A DNA stretch of 64,000 nt from Glandiceps talaboti (GCF_964340395.1 NC_135570.1:13012322-13076321); one strand, 5' to 3'; numbered from the stretch's first letter, positions 36,201 through 51,200 are shown. Notes: generated by a model from the sequence alone, not told the origin. Made by a program: numbers and translations.

Positions 36201-39200
36201 CTGCAAGTAACAAGTCATTATTATAGATAAAAAGAGATACATTTCACAAAATGTAGACAACTGACCAAACTCGCAAAATCTTCCAAGAAATGCTAGTTAC
36301 CAATAACTAACCAAAACTATTATTACCCCATTCTAGAATGCTAAATTATTTCGATCAAAGTAAGAAATTTCAAGTAACTTTCTTTAAGTCAGTCAAGATA
36401 CCATGTGAAAATTTGGCTGTTTGAATTGAGAAAGATGACAATAACTACTGATAACCAACCAAATCTAACACTTCTAATGCAAGATGGCAATAACTACTGA
36501 TAACCAACCAAATCTAACACTTACCCTATCCCTAATGCAAGATGGCAATAACTACTGATAACCAACCAAATCTAACACTTACCCTATCCCTAATGCAAGA
36601 TGGCAATAACTACTGATAACCAACCAAATCTAACACTTACCCTATCCCTAATGCAAGAATTTCTAAACCATTGTAATAAATTTCTGGTAACTTCTGTGGA
36701 ACCTTTAAGGAATGTTCTGTAAGTCATCAGGAAATCTTCCACAAATGTTGGATCCATACTGGAATGATCTTCTATCAAGTGTTGCATAAGTCTGTCTGCC
36801 GTTCCCTGCAATGTCAAAGGTTAAAGGTTAAAGCTCAAAGCTCATATTTGGAATAACCAGTTAATATCAAAGTACAAATAGAGAATGACCTGTTGATATC
36901 ACTATCAAAGGTTAAAGTTCAAATACAGAATGACCCACCAATATCAAGGGTTACAAGTTAAACTGAGGTTAAAGGTCAAATATGGAATGACCTGCCAATA
37001 TCAAGGGTTAAAGGTTACACTGAGGTTAAAGGTCAAATATGGAATGACCTGCCAATATCAAGGGCTAAAGGTTACACCGAGGTTAAAGGTCAAATATGGA
37101 ATGACTAGTCGCGGTGTAGAGGGTAAAGTTCAAATACAAATCAAACTGCAAAATGAACAGGATGACAATTTTTTCAAATTCTTCAACATTGGGATTTCTT
37201 CAATCAAGATATCAGCGAGTCTGGATGCTAACATGGTCTCTAACTAAACCATGTCTAGTCAAAGTCCCTCAATCAGCACAAAAAGTTGTTCATCCAATCA
37301 GTGAACCCCCAACTGCTATAGTGATGTAAAACAGTGTATAAATAGCATACTGAGCCGACAAATATACCATATTTGGACATTACATAACTGCCTAATAAAT
37401 AAACACTAACTTTATGAGGGACTGTGTTATTGGTTAGCATTTTGTGATTGATTAACAAAGACATGATGTTAATGACTGTGTGGGCGGCCGTGTTAGTGGA
37501 GGTGTAAATTATGGTAACGATACTGTATACGAACTAGAACTAGATATCAGCAAATGGTTAGTAGTTTTTCAGTTCATCAAATCTGAAAAAATTCTTCAGA
37601 TGTTCCAAAAAAATATGCAAAAATTACCTTAATAACAATATGGCCTTTCCTGTTACCCCCATCAAGAATACGATGTTCAGTAACCATGACGACCTCTCCC
37701 TCTTCTTCGACTTTCCTCGTGTTTTCTTCACCTTGGTGAAGGATTCTGTAATAATCACTTTGTGCGATGCACACAAACTGGCAGTCATCGACTTTGGTTT
37801 TCATAGTGCCTCGGTGAGCTTGCCTCGTTAAGCTGGGCGCACAACCAAAACTGTGCAAATGAAAGTAAATAAACGAGAATAATAACTATAAATAAGAAGA
37901 TGGTGAACTATAAATCCCGTCCTGATTCGCTAAACATTCAGTTGAAAGTCAGTAACTGTGGACAGATAATGTCTAAGGATTTACATGCAAGCTACAATAA
38001 ACTGACTTACAAGAACTAAAGTGCACAAACAGTTTTTAGTATTGAGTTTACGATCTGATTTGGTCTGTGATCAGTGACAATTTCCAGAGATATCATCAAC
38101 ACTACAACGTCTATGCCAGTCCTTTGCTAGATGACCAGATAATGATATATATTTCTGGCTGTCTACTGACAAAATGTCAAATTACACGGCCATGAGACAC
38201 AGCTGAAACCATATTATTCGTAACTTGCGTCATTAAGATTTTGTTTACTCAAAAAAAGGACAGGAAAAAAAGAGAAACCTACACCACAAGAAGTGATTTA
38301 GACATAATTAGAAGGAAGTTTCAATTATATGGAGTCACAATGATTGAATCGTTAGACGGCCATCTTGGAATTTATAAGCTTTCAACTCAAGCCTCAGGTC
38401 TGATCGTTTGTTCCTGAATTGTTAAAAGACCTTGGACAAGATTTGAAGTATGATTGTGTGTCAGGAAACCCAGTCGTATAATTGGGGACCTGGTAGGATA
38501 GAGGTTGCAATGTGAATGCTTTAATCCTACGCGCTTATAAAGGCTGCAATGGATTGTATGCTCCACAGGGAGTTGGGGGAAGTATAAAGGACCACTGCGG
38601 TGTTGTAAGTCCATGGCATGGAATTGTAAAATGAATTGAGCACAGGAGTGAAAAAGTACTGAATAAAAACTAACATTAGCACTATCACTTGTACTAAAGT
38701 CACCTAAAGATCGTGTCTGGTGAAAACAAAGATTATAGCTAGAAAGTTTGACAAAAAATATGTTACAAAAAACATTTGTAATTTGTGAAGGAAACTTACC
38801 TATCTCCTAAATGTAAATGCTCAAGTGTGTTATCAGGCCTATTGATTTCCACATGCCCATTTAATATCACTGACCAAGAGTCAAGCTATAGGTAAAGAAA
38901 GTCCAAAGTAATCATGTGTTATTCCTAGATTTTTTACAGTTATAACTTCAAAGAAACATATACATGAAAACAGACTAGAGGGTGGCAGAGAAAAGTTTAC
39001 TAGATGGTGTTTGTGCAACTCCTGAAAGGGTTTAATGTATTACGAGTGGGCATCACTCATGGAATGGTCTATTGTACCACTAGAGGGCGACATACATGGA
39101 AAGGTCTATTGTATCACTAGAGGGTGACATACATGGAAAGGGCTATTGTATCACTAGAGGGTGACATACATGGAAAGGGCTATTGTATCACTAGAGGGCA

Positions 39201-39638
39201 TCACTCATGGAATGGTCTATTGTATCACTAGAGGGCGACATTCATGGAAAGGTCTATTGTAAAAATAAGGTATCACTCATGAAAAGATCTACTGTAAAAC
39301 TAGAGGGCGACATTCATGGAAAGTTCTATTGAACCAATGGATGCACTAAACACAAGACAATGGTTTCAAATACAATCTAGTACCTCTTCACCGTCCTTCA
39401 TAACAACAGTTCCAGCCTTGTCTACGACAGCAAACACCATAACAGCACACAGTGCTCTCCGCACTGCCAATGTCATGTTGGCAAATGCTGGTAAATGACG
39501 GATAAAGTCAAGCAGAATTTCTGAAAAAAAAATTAGAAAAAATAGAAGCCATTTTACAAAGTCAGTTTTTCACAAATTAACAATAGTCAATAATCTACAT
39601 CGCAATTCAAATGTTCAAGTCCAGGTATTTGTGCACAC

Positions 39639-39671
<33 letters not shown>

Positions 39672-42600
39672 GGGGGGGGGGGGATTTCAATTCATCAAAA
39701 CTAAATACAGATACAGTAATTGGTGATTGAAAATGCATGAAATGACAAACAGGAAATTTGAAGAACAGGAACAGGATCTCACCAATGTCATCTTCAGTTC
39801 TATCGATGGGATCTTTCTCTAAACAATCTCGAACGATGTCTCGAACTGAAAGTGACTGCAACAAAAACAGATTAGAAAAATTTGATTAGTTAGTTTAAAA
39901 GCGGTGTGTGCGAGAGTGACATCAAGTACATTTTAAACCATTGATTTTAAGACATACTAATTTTTTCATCTTTGCAAATGAAGGTTAAAAAACTTTCAAC
40001 AATCATGTGACTAAGAAAAATATGATACCTATTCAATAAAGTGTGAATTTCGGCACATAATTACATATTTGCATATAAAAAAATATATTATTTTTGAGCA
40101 CAAAGCTTGGCTGCAATTGGTCAAAGTAACAACAATGGTTGAGTCATAGAGATAACTGACCAATCAGGTCTTGTTTTGTATATTATTATTTTCAAAATTC
40201 AAATTTCAGGTCTATAAAACTGTTCTTGTCTAACAATACAGTAAACCAACCAATCAGATTCAATATGATAGAAATGTACTATTTCCCTTGAACATAATGA
40301 AAGCTTGCTAGTGATTGGTCTATGAATCTTGGCATATTCTAAAATGCAGTGTCTTGACCAATCAGATCCATCCATGAAATTTCCTTTGAACATCATGAGA
40401 GCTTGAGAGTGATTGGTCTGTGAATCCTTGCATGCTGTAAAATGCAGTGTCCTAACCAACCAGATGCAGTGTTACATACCTCTGATGATTCTTGATCCTG
40501 ATCTTCTTCATCAGAGTCAACAGTACTTTCTACTAACCCAGTCAAATCTACATCAATGCTGTCGATTGGCTGGAACAAATCCGAGTAACTGCTTGAATCG
40601 CTACTGGGACGTGAACTTTTATCGCTAATACTCGGCGTACTTGGTACTCGTATGTGTAGTCCATGGTCTTGTTCCGCCCGTTTGATAAGACTCTGAACGG
40701 TTTGAAGTTCCAGTGGAACCTGTTACACATGAAAAAAAAAAAATTCTCAATGTATGCAATGTGAATATTAATCTCGCAGAGCTCACAAACCAAATGCTTT
40801 CATTTTGCTTGCCTTAACTTAACTGATGTGTCATGAAACATGAAGAAAAGAAATTTTAAACAAATTGAAATCATTTTGAAAATGATATTGAACCATTGAG
40901 TAAAGTAAAATAAAATCATATCATGAAATAAAGTAAAAGAGATGAAATGCATAATATGAAAAAAAGCTGACTTCTGAAGTGTCTAATAAGTTCTTTATGT
41001 GTCGTTCTTGCCTAAATCATTGTCTAATATCGTTGGGCTCAGTGTGAACTAACCCAAACTAACGTTTATTATCGCTGGTCTTGTTAGGAACTAACCCAAA
41101 ATGATGTCTGCTATTGCTGGTCTTCCTGGAGAGTTAGCCAAGACAATTAACAATATTGACAGATTTGTAGGGAATTATTCATTTTTCTTTTCTTAAAACA
41201 ACTGTTCGAGAAGTTCTCTAAAGATTAGAATCTTCTCTCAAAGTTTCACCAATCTTAGATGTTTCTTAGCAATAGATTTTCAACATTAATGACTGACTTT
41301 TGGGTTTATTTTATCTGATTGAGAATGGAACGAGTCTAAGCTATCATAATGTGAAATATATTCACGATATTCTACAAGTATGAAACGTTACACAGGAAAT
41401 TCTGTGTAATTTTCATAAAAATTTCTTCCATTATACCAAGGTGAAAATTGAAAATCTTTGGTGTGAATGCTTTCAGGCAAACAAGGTGCACTGTGTCGTA
41501 ATACAAAGTATCACTCTACTATCTTGTCTTTACTTTTCAAAATGACACATTTCTATGGCAACCATGATGTCATCTGGGCTATTTGAAAGCAATTATGGGG
41601 ATAATGACGGGGTGCTATCGTGTTATTTTGATGTTATGTGACCACTGTGGTGTTACAATGACTTGTGTAACAATGTGACATCAGTAAATGCAGTTGGTGG
41701 TTACTTCATCGTTTTTTAATGTCACGTAATACGACAAAGTGTGATGCAGCAACAAAATACAATGTATAGCTATATGGTGAAATTACGATGGCAGCCAGTC
41801 CCTAGTTTTGTTATGTCATGCACTGTGGTATGCTGTACTGCATTATGATGAAAACATCACTGAATGACATACAAAACTATGTTTGTAGTCAGCCCTTTGT
41901 ATTTGTAATGTCATGCAAAATGATACACTGTACTGCATATGATAAAGAAACAAACACAGACAACAAAATATGGTAACATGTAATTAAATAATGTTGGTAG
42001 TTAGTTCCTAGGTTGTTGTAGTGTCATGCAAGATGACAATGTGTGCTGTATCTTGCTGAAAGCAAAGTGGCCATATGGATGAGGATTGGGTATTCATTTT
42101 GGATTTTTAATTTATAAAAAAACAATTTTATCATGGCTTCCTAGTTGACAAGTGAATGTGAAACAACATATGCCAAGTCTTTGTTTGTAACTCAATAAAT
42201 TGCAAAAGGGGAAAATTGTTCAAAAAGTTTGTTTATTGAATGTACAATAACAAACACTTTACACATTTATTAATCTTTGGCAATTTATTGAGTTACAATC
42301 TAGTACTTGGCATATGTTGTTTCACGTTCATTTTTCAAGTAGGAAGCTATCATAAAATTGTTTTATAAGTTCAAAATCCAAAATAAATACCCAATCCTCA
42401 TCCATATGGCCACTTTAATAACAACCGATTATTGTACCATGAAACCATAATAGCTGGATGTCAAATATTACTTAGTTTTATCACTTGAAACCACAACATG
42501 GATTATATTGTAAAACCAACAGACCATTGACTACTCATTCTAAGGAACACATTAGCTACCATCAAACTCCCTCCATGATAAGTGATAGGGAAACATCTCA

Positions 42601-45165
42601 AAAAATCACAACATAAATTTAATAAATTCGTTGGTCTAAATACTATTTCTTGATGTGCAACTAAACACGATTATATGAAATCGTGAAAAATAATGAAATC
42701 ATGATAAATAATTTAAAAGATGCGAGCATTTCTACACAACTTTAAAGTTCCAGTTTACATAAGGTTTAAAATGTACGTGTGAAAAGCAGAAGAATGTAAA
42801 CCGTATTGGTGCTACTGATTACGTGACACTAATGTGAGAACATAGGATTGAACTATTGGCCTTTAAAACAAAAATTTGGTTGTAACATTTGTGATCACAT
42901 TGTCAGAATTTATACGTAACCATGGAGAAGTTATATACATGATTTACGACGCAGAATTTTGATGAATGATGCTGAGCCATACATGTAGTACGGACACTAC
43001 TATGAAGGATTTCAGGCTATTTTCCTCTTACAAGAAACCTGTTTGTTCAACTCATCACATGTGTACCAAACGTGTTGCAGTGACATTTTGCATCACTGGG
43101 GCAATGCAATGGGAATGGAATAGCCTGGATGTAGACAGGGGGGTGTTGCAAAGTAAGTGTAATGGCCAGGTAGGTACTTATTCTACTGTGGGTGCTAACA
43201 GTGAAAGTAAAAGTCAGGTGTGGGGAAGGAGATGCACTGCATGATTACCACAGGGGAGACACTACTACATGTAACGGCAGGTGTAATCGGTAAAATCCAC
43301 AAAATAAATATGATTTCTAATGATAAATATGAATTATTAAGATTTCTTCAGCATAATATCGCAGTAATTACCTGGTATAGTATTTAAAATGTATAAAAGT
43401 TTCCAAAAGTGATATATTGATTTTCAAGCCAGATGGGTAACCCTTCATGACTGAGAAATTATGTCTGGTTTTTGTTTGTTATTCATTCTTAATATTTTGT
43501 CCCCTTTTTTTTCAAAAAAACTCTATAAAATGTATTAATGCATTTCTAAAAAACAATTATCAACATACAACAATAAGAACAACATGCAAAAAATATTAAA
43601 CGTGTAAAGTTTTCCGGTAAAGTGGTTGGGAGTTGGGTTGTAACTTAGTGCAGGGATATCCAATCTGATTAAAATCTAATGTTGAGAAAGTGGCTAGATG
43701 CCTTTATTTACCTCTGTTTCCATCGCTTTGTGTCGTTTGCTTTGTTCCGGGTGATTGACACCTTCCTATCCGTAACAAAACAAACGACACAAAACGATGG
43801 AAATAGCAGTAAATAAAGACATCTAGCCGCTTTCACCACATCAGATTTTAATAAGATTGAGGGATATGTACATGTGTGTGAACATGGGAAATACAGGTAT
43901 ATCAGTATTGTTGGGGTTGGGGAGGGGGTAACTGGTAGGGGTGCAGGAGGGGGTTACAATAACTAATTTTCTTTTATCAGATACTTACACCATTATTAGT
44001 CCAATGGAAAGAATACATAGAATAAAAATAAAGAAAATAATATTTCAAGAAAATTCAAAAATACGGTTTATTGGGAGTTATAATTATTGTAAGACAAAAC
44101 TTTCAAATGCTACACAAACATGAAAAACTCCTCTTTTTTTAAAATTTAAATATTGACTTTAGATTCTTACGTACTGGCTGGGGTCAAAGACTTGACAAAA
44201 AAAATTACACAAATTTCCTGGGAAAATAATATCATCTCTTCATATTGTAGGATTAAAATTGTGAAAATCGTGAATTTCAGTTTGATAGAGAAAACAAACA
44301 TACATTATTTGATCATTTCTTGTGAAACAAAAATTTTTTTTTTGAATTTTCAAATTCTTTATTTTAAAAAAAAACATCACCAAGGTGTAAAAACTGTTGA
44401 CATTTCATGACTGTTTTGTACTCTACTATGACAGATTTCTTGTAAATGTTGAAAAATTATCTTTTTCTTTTCACCGTTAATTAATGAAAGAGCTGGCAAC
44501 GGGTCATTTTGCACCAGGATTATCACCATACAAAAAACTTAATGTTTTTGACAGTTTCTGTACGTTTGTATAATATGTAATAAATGTATGAAATATGCAG
44601 AAAAAAATAGCTGAATTGACGAGATTTGACATGTTTGCATAGTACTGAAATCAAATTACCCATATTACACTAAACCACAGATGATATTGTAATATACAAG
44701 ACAGACATTACAGATATGGAAATTAGAACAGAGAGAAAAATCACACAAGTTTGGAATAAAAAAATAAGCAAGTTAAAAGGCATTCTACAGCAGTAGATCC
44801 CTGGTATTGAATGATTTTATCATATTATCAGAAGACAGAATGATTTAATGGGCGACAACATTTTAGGTTATTAAAGGTTAAGAAGATGAACAAAGTCATA
44901 GTTGAAGGTTCAAAGTTGAGAGGTTGAGATTGAAGGTATGTCTGGCAGGATTTTATAAATGGGTATATATATATAGTAAGATGATCCAAGATTTCAAAAC
45001 AATGTTAGCATATATGGGTCGATGTATGTAAGATGAGCTAAGGTGGGTCATAGTTGAAGGTGGAAAGTTCAGAGGTTGAGTGTGTCTGTGTGTGTGTGTG
45101 TATGTGTGTGTGTGTATATGTGTGTGTATGTGTGTGTGTGTTTGTATTATGTATGTATGTAAGTA

Positions 45166-45249
<84 letters not shown>

Positions 45250-48200
45250 TGCATGCATATATGAATGTGTATACTGTCACCCTAGTTATTTCCGCTCCTT
45301 GAAAATTTTGCAATTTTAGTCTTCAACTAGTTCTCAAAGACTAATTTTTACTAATTACCAGATTGGTATGTTGTGTCCATGTACTGAAGGTAATTTAGTC
45401 ACTACTTATTTTTGCATCTTTGGTTTCCAGCGAAATAAGTGAAAATAAGTCTTCAGCGAAAATTTCCACATTCACAGTATGTGAATGTCTGTACATATGT
45501 ACGCATGTGTATCAGATTTCCTGATATAGCACAAAGCAACCATATTTCTTGTTGACACAGAAAACTAGTGATGACAACATGAATATATATGAATACAAGT
45601 TACAACTTTCATGTAAAGTACACTGCCAACAATTCGTACACAGACGACTGAAAGACTTACAGGTAGTATAAAAAGTGAAGAGTAATGCACATGAAATGAC
45701 TTGAGGGGAAAAGAAAGCTATAAGGTTACTTTACAATTTACATAATCAGTGACAAGACAAGACAAGACAAGGTTAATCTGTCAGAAATGATGAAGACTTT
45801 CTGATGGTCTCTTGAGTTAAGGGAAGGACAAAAGTCTATTACTGTTTTGTAACGAGTATCACTATGATGTGTAGTCACCTTGAAGATAAGGGACTTTAAG
45901 TAAATGAAGTCGATGGAGAGTAGAATGAACTTTTATACTGATGCCACACAAATCTGTCATCTAAACTCAGCTGACTAATTTACTAACATAGATGAAAGAA
46001 CTTCCTACAGATTTTCTAAGTGTGCTTCGTACTGATCGTAAACTGTTTCTTTCTCGTTGAAATACTACACCGGCAACTGAGGTTTCGGCTTACTAAGCTA
46101 GACACAAACTAAAACTGTTGTTGCTTGATAAGGAAGATTCGACAAGTAGGTGATAGCAGTGTCCCGGTTGTGTGGATGTAATCACCCTGTAAACAAGATA
46201 ATGTAAACACTGGAAGTCCTAAAAATGTACACCGCAAAATCATGGGAGTTATCAGAAATGTCATCGTACTGAGAGCATAATAAACCAATGTCCATTCAAT
46301 AATTTATACCTAATTGTTCCAATAACAGTTTTAGTTTGTGTCTATCTTTCATAGTATTACAATCAAAACTTGGACTGCCACGGTTGTATTTTATTTTCTT
46401 CACGTCTTAGATGCAAAGCATGATGACACATCAAGGCAAATAAGGTTGAAATTTTGAATAATCACTTTTTGTAAATGACATTTTCATTGTATGATATTAA
46501 GGAAATTTATTGTTTCTAAGGGTTCCCAGACATCACATGGATGTTTGACAGTTTCCAAGTCACGAAGAGATTTATACCGGTAATTGTTTTCATGAAAGCA
46601 ATTTATTATACTCATGATTTACTATTTTTAGTGTCACCATCATACCAGACATGAGACAATGATTTCCAGAATATTAGTCATTACTGCACCTGCTACATAC
46701 ATGTACATGTACTTTGGTATCAAATAACTGATATGACACGTAACATAAGTTTGATATTTGACCTTGGAAATTATGGTCAAGGTCACTTGCAATGTTGCAA
46801 AAAACATTTAGAACTGTCACCTGCTCTCGTTCATACAATACACTCACAACACACATGTACTTTGTATCATATAACTGCCATGATATGTCACAAATAGGTT
46901 GAATTTGACATTTGACCTTGAAGTGTAAGGTCAAGGTCAATTGATGAATGAAGGAATATTACTCTATACATTGCATAATGATAGACCACTTAATGTCAAC
47001 TGCAATGTTGTAACAGAAAGCTTAGACACGTCACCTGTTCTTGTCTACTACAAATGTACAAGTGTAAATTTCTGACAGATTAAGATCTACAAAAAATAAT
47101 TTGTTGATAATTCCACTTCGTATTAGGAAATGGCCTGACATTGATATCAGTTGTAACAACAGAGTGAGTCATTTTCATCACACAACTATTTTTTTGACGT
47201 CCTCTTTTTTTTCAAAGGTGAAAAAATTAACATAATCGTACGCCTACTAGAGATGTCAATTGCAATAAATGTTACTACACCCACAACTATCGTGACAGAA
47301 GTTAAGAATCAAGAAAAATGCGTCATTATCACATATCACTTGTTGATGACTAAGAAGTATATGATTGTATCCGTTTACGGTTCTGCCAAGACTACCCTCG
47401 AGGATGCAAAGAGAGTGAAAAGTGAACACAGTTATGACACACTGACTGAAGGTCAAGAGAATGATCGTTTACAACGCATTGAACATTAGAAAGGGACATG
47501 ACAACATCACACTACGACATCGTGCGTAACAAGGTTGACATGAAGTAGGGATGACAATAGTGCTGAACATGATTGACTGAGGATGACCAATGATAGAGGA
47601 GTTGATTTCAACAAAAGAAAATATTACCGGTATTACCTTCTCGTCTCCGAGAGATTGGGTACGTTCTAGTCGGATAATAGGTCGTCTTTGCTGTTGAATA
47701 TTCATGAATGAGAGTCAAAATATGCAACTGATAATCATTTATGCATAAACAAAACATTACCTGGTGATTTAAACATTAACAAATCATGCGTAACGATTAA
47801 AGAAAACAGTTCATTCACCGTGGATTTTTAAAAGTCAACGAACCCTGTGCACTGTATCAAGATAAATCTTTGTAAATATTTGTTACCTAAACACTATTGC
47901 CATCAGTATCATAGTCATGTGACTTTCTCTGACCAATTAGAAATGTGTTAACACTAGTCACATGACTGATTCTGACCAATCAGAAATGTGTTACTACTAA
48001 TCATGTGACTGAGTCTGACCAATCAGAACACATTCTTTTACTTTGTTGTCATTACTACAGCAATATGACTTTCTGACCAATCAACTTTGTGACAAGTGAG
48101 TCATGACCCTTTCTGACCACTTTTTATTGCAAACCAATATTTATTGATGGGGGCACAGCAACACTTTATGTGGCTTTTACCATAACCATTTCCACAGAGT

Positions 48201-51200
48201 GCTACAATCATCAAGGCTATGTTTGACCATAAACATACATGTACACTGCTTTCGAGAATCCATAGTATCATAGATACATCAACATTACATGTGCAAGTAA
48301 TTTTTCAAACATTTTTTTTTTGGATGTCCAACCATCAACATTTACTAATCTCTAAGACTTGTACAACAATAAATACATTCACGATTACATGTGCAAGTGA
48401 TTTAATATTTTTCAAATCGTTTTTTTTAGATGGCCAACCATCAGCATTCATTCACAATTACGTGTGCAAGTGATTTCATATGAACCATTTGATCTACGAA
48501 CTGGATCAATAGAACGAGACAACAGTGCATTTACAACGGTTAACAGTCAACTAAAGGGTTTGCACTGCTTGTCAAAATCATTTATAGTATCCATATCAAG
48601 TGTAAAAGTATACTGTTACAGTTACTTTAATTATCAGCCAAGTATGTGGTGTCTGTTAACATCATCAAGTGCCACAACTGTGATTATCTATTGCCCTAAA
48701 TGAAACCAAGACATCTTGTGACTTTTACATTTATTCTCTAATCATTTTATGACTAACTTGTGCTTTGTAATCATGGCTACATTGTTTACAGCTTGGTGAC
48801 ATTAAGAGACACCACATACTCGGCTGATGATTAAAAGCAAATGTAACAGTAAACTTTTATAATTGAAATGGATGCTATAAATGATTGTGACATTAGCAGT
48901 GCAAATGCTTTAGTTGACTGTTACCGGTTGTACTTTAGATTGAGATTGTGAACCACAAAGCTTAGCCGTGTATCGTGACCTTACAATTACATTCTGCCAT
49001 TATTGTGTTTCTCATAGCATACAGTAACCAAGTGTGTGTTTTCTCATGCTTCATTTAAATTTTCTCTACACATACATTTTGTTGTGCATCAATTTTTAAC
49101 ATCGATCTACACATATCATTCATAGTACGCTAAAATTCTACAATAGGGTAAAAAGGAAACAAAGGACAAACTAACACAAACCACGATATTAGTGCAAGGC
49201 AAAGGCAAAGACACACTTTTTATAATGCAACACAACATGCCTCAAACACAATAACACACAATTCCAATTATTAATAATATTAATATTAATAAAGTAATAA
49301 TTCATTTATGGATGGAGTTTTACTCTGTCAGTTGTATTACCTACACTTTTACAGTGTTTTTTCAAAAATGCTTTTATGAAGATCACATCTGCAGTTGCTA
49401 TTTGGCAACAAGAAAGGAGATGTTCTATAGCTACATTTCCACTCCCTAAAAGTGGCATAAAGTCATTTTGAAGATAAAATGACAACTTCTAGAATATGTT
49501 GATGGTTTGATACAATATTCCCATCACCTGAGGTGTGCCATGTAGTTTAGTATCGCAGGTGTTATTTTCATTTGGGGGTTCTAAAAAATAACAAGATGGC
49601 TTGATATGTTTAATATTTAAGGGAGATCGCTACATTTTAATAACTTTTTGATATCAGAGCATTTTGTTGTGAAACAGATGCTTTCTTTGTCTGGATATCA
49701 TGGAGATGGAACCCACTGTTCTTACGATGACTTTGAGAGAATTTAGATAGGGGAAAATTCTAGCATCGAAAAGTAGACACATGTACATATATATGGAGTC
49801 GGTACCTTAATTTTTTTTTTTTATCAAGTATTCAACATCAACTGAAAAGTAATATTGGCCTAAAAAATTATGAATACCCAAAAAACATTTGAAACAGGGT
49901 AGGTACAAATATCATATGGCTATATTATTAGTTTGTCCTGAAATAATATGTACAAAATTCAACTACATTCCCAAAGGGAAGTGTTATAAAAGTGACTGGT
50001 AAATTGTTGAAAGCAAGGGAAAATAGGTGTTACTTGTACATATAATATTTTAATAGTAATATGCAGGAACACCTACATATATTGGATAATTGTAACACTT
50101 ACTGTATACATACATTTATCAGATAACTTTTTGTCACAAATTTTTTTTTTTCGAAAAGAGTGGTTTTTTTCTGATTAACATTAAGACTTTCCCTGATCTG
50201 TTCATACCATTTTCACAAAAAATAATATTCACACCAAATGCAAGATTTCAACATTTCAGAAAATTTTCTTTTCACAAAAAAAAAAAGATTTTCCTGCCAA
50301 ATTTCTTTAAAAAAAAAATTCTTTTCATAGAAAATTTTCAAAAAATTTCTTTCAAAAAAAATTCTTTTCATCGAAAATTTTCCCTTAAAATTTAACATTT
50401 CTAAAATATTTTCTCTCTACAGTTGTTTATTTTGGGACAATGCAGTGTAAAATTACCCTTTTTAACAAGGTCAGATAATCCTTCAGAGAAAAAAATTTCA
50501 AGACAGTACTTTATGAAGTGTAAAAAAATGGTTGATAAGAAGACGCAAGGGATAATTTACATAAAATTTGCATATTGATTGGACGATGCGTGAGAAATTT
50601 TACCTATGGGAGATGCAGCTACTGTACACACTGTTGGATGTCTCGTTGAAAATAATGTCCACATAGCAGTGACATGCCAAGAAAGATAATTATTACAACT
50701 CACCTCATCTTCACCTAGGGACTGTGTTCTGGCAATTTTTACTTCTTCTTGTTCTAAAGCAAGAAGCTTTTCTAAATTCATTGTAGTGCACGACTGACGT
50801 TGACCTGGTCGCATTAACTGGACGTCAGGATAGTCAATCTGTTGATACACAAAAAAAGAACGTACATGACTAAATCAACGTTGTAAATTTGAAAGCTAAA
50901 AATCCATCAACTGTGACATCAAGACATGGCCATTAACTTGACAATCCTACCTGTCCTCGGAAAATGGTATGACCTACTCATCCCTGTTAAAGAATGGTAG
51001 CACCCTACTTTTGTTTCAGGTTCATCTGTTTCCTCGAAAACGATTACATACAGGAGATGAGAATATGATTACTGGCTTACGGGGGTTACGGGTAGGGTAC
51101 AGTTGTTTACAAATGGCACCTGACACTTTGTGTAGTCATCATTGCATCTGAATTTTCTGTGATTTTACCGTCAATAACACACTTTTAGGTTAAGTTCACA

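Larger units (their letters stand above)
40740..47630. other. Intron 3/4: repeats only, no coding exon seen apart from listed elements
   Basis: AT-rich. It holds the hairpin MITEs at 42066 and 43655, the TG microsatellite at 45068, M2 copy 2 at 46063 and the tandem repeat at 46690. ORFs at 42966-43244, 44153-44410 and 47253-47489 lack homology and splice context. Confidence 0.5.

Noticed and set aside
44953-45319. His-Thr and Val-Cys ORFs
   Set aside because: Translations of the TG/CA microsatellite.
47253-47489. A 78-codon plus-strand ORF inside PDZ-GEF intron 3/4
   Set aside because: No recognisable domain, AT-rich codons, no splice context.
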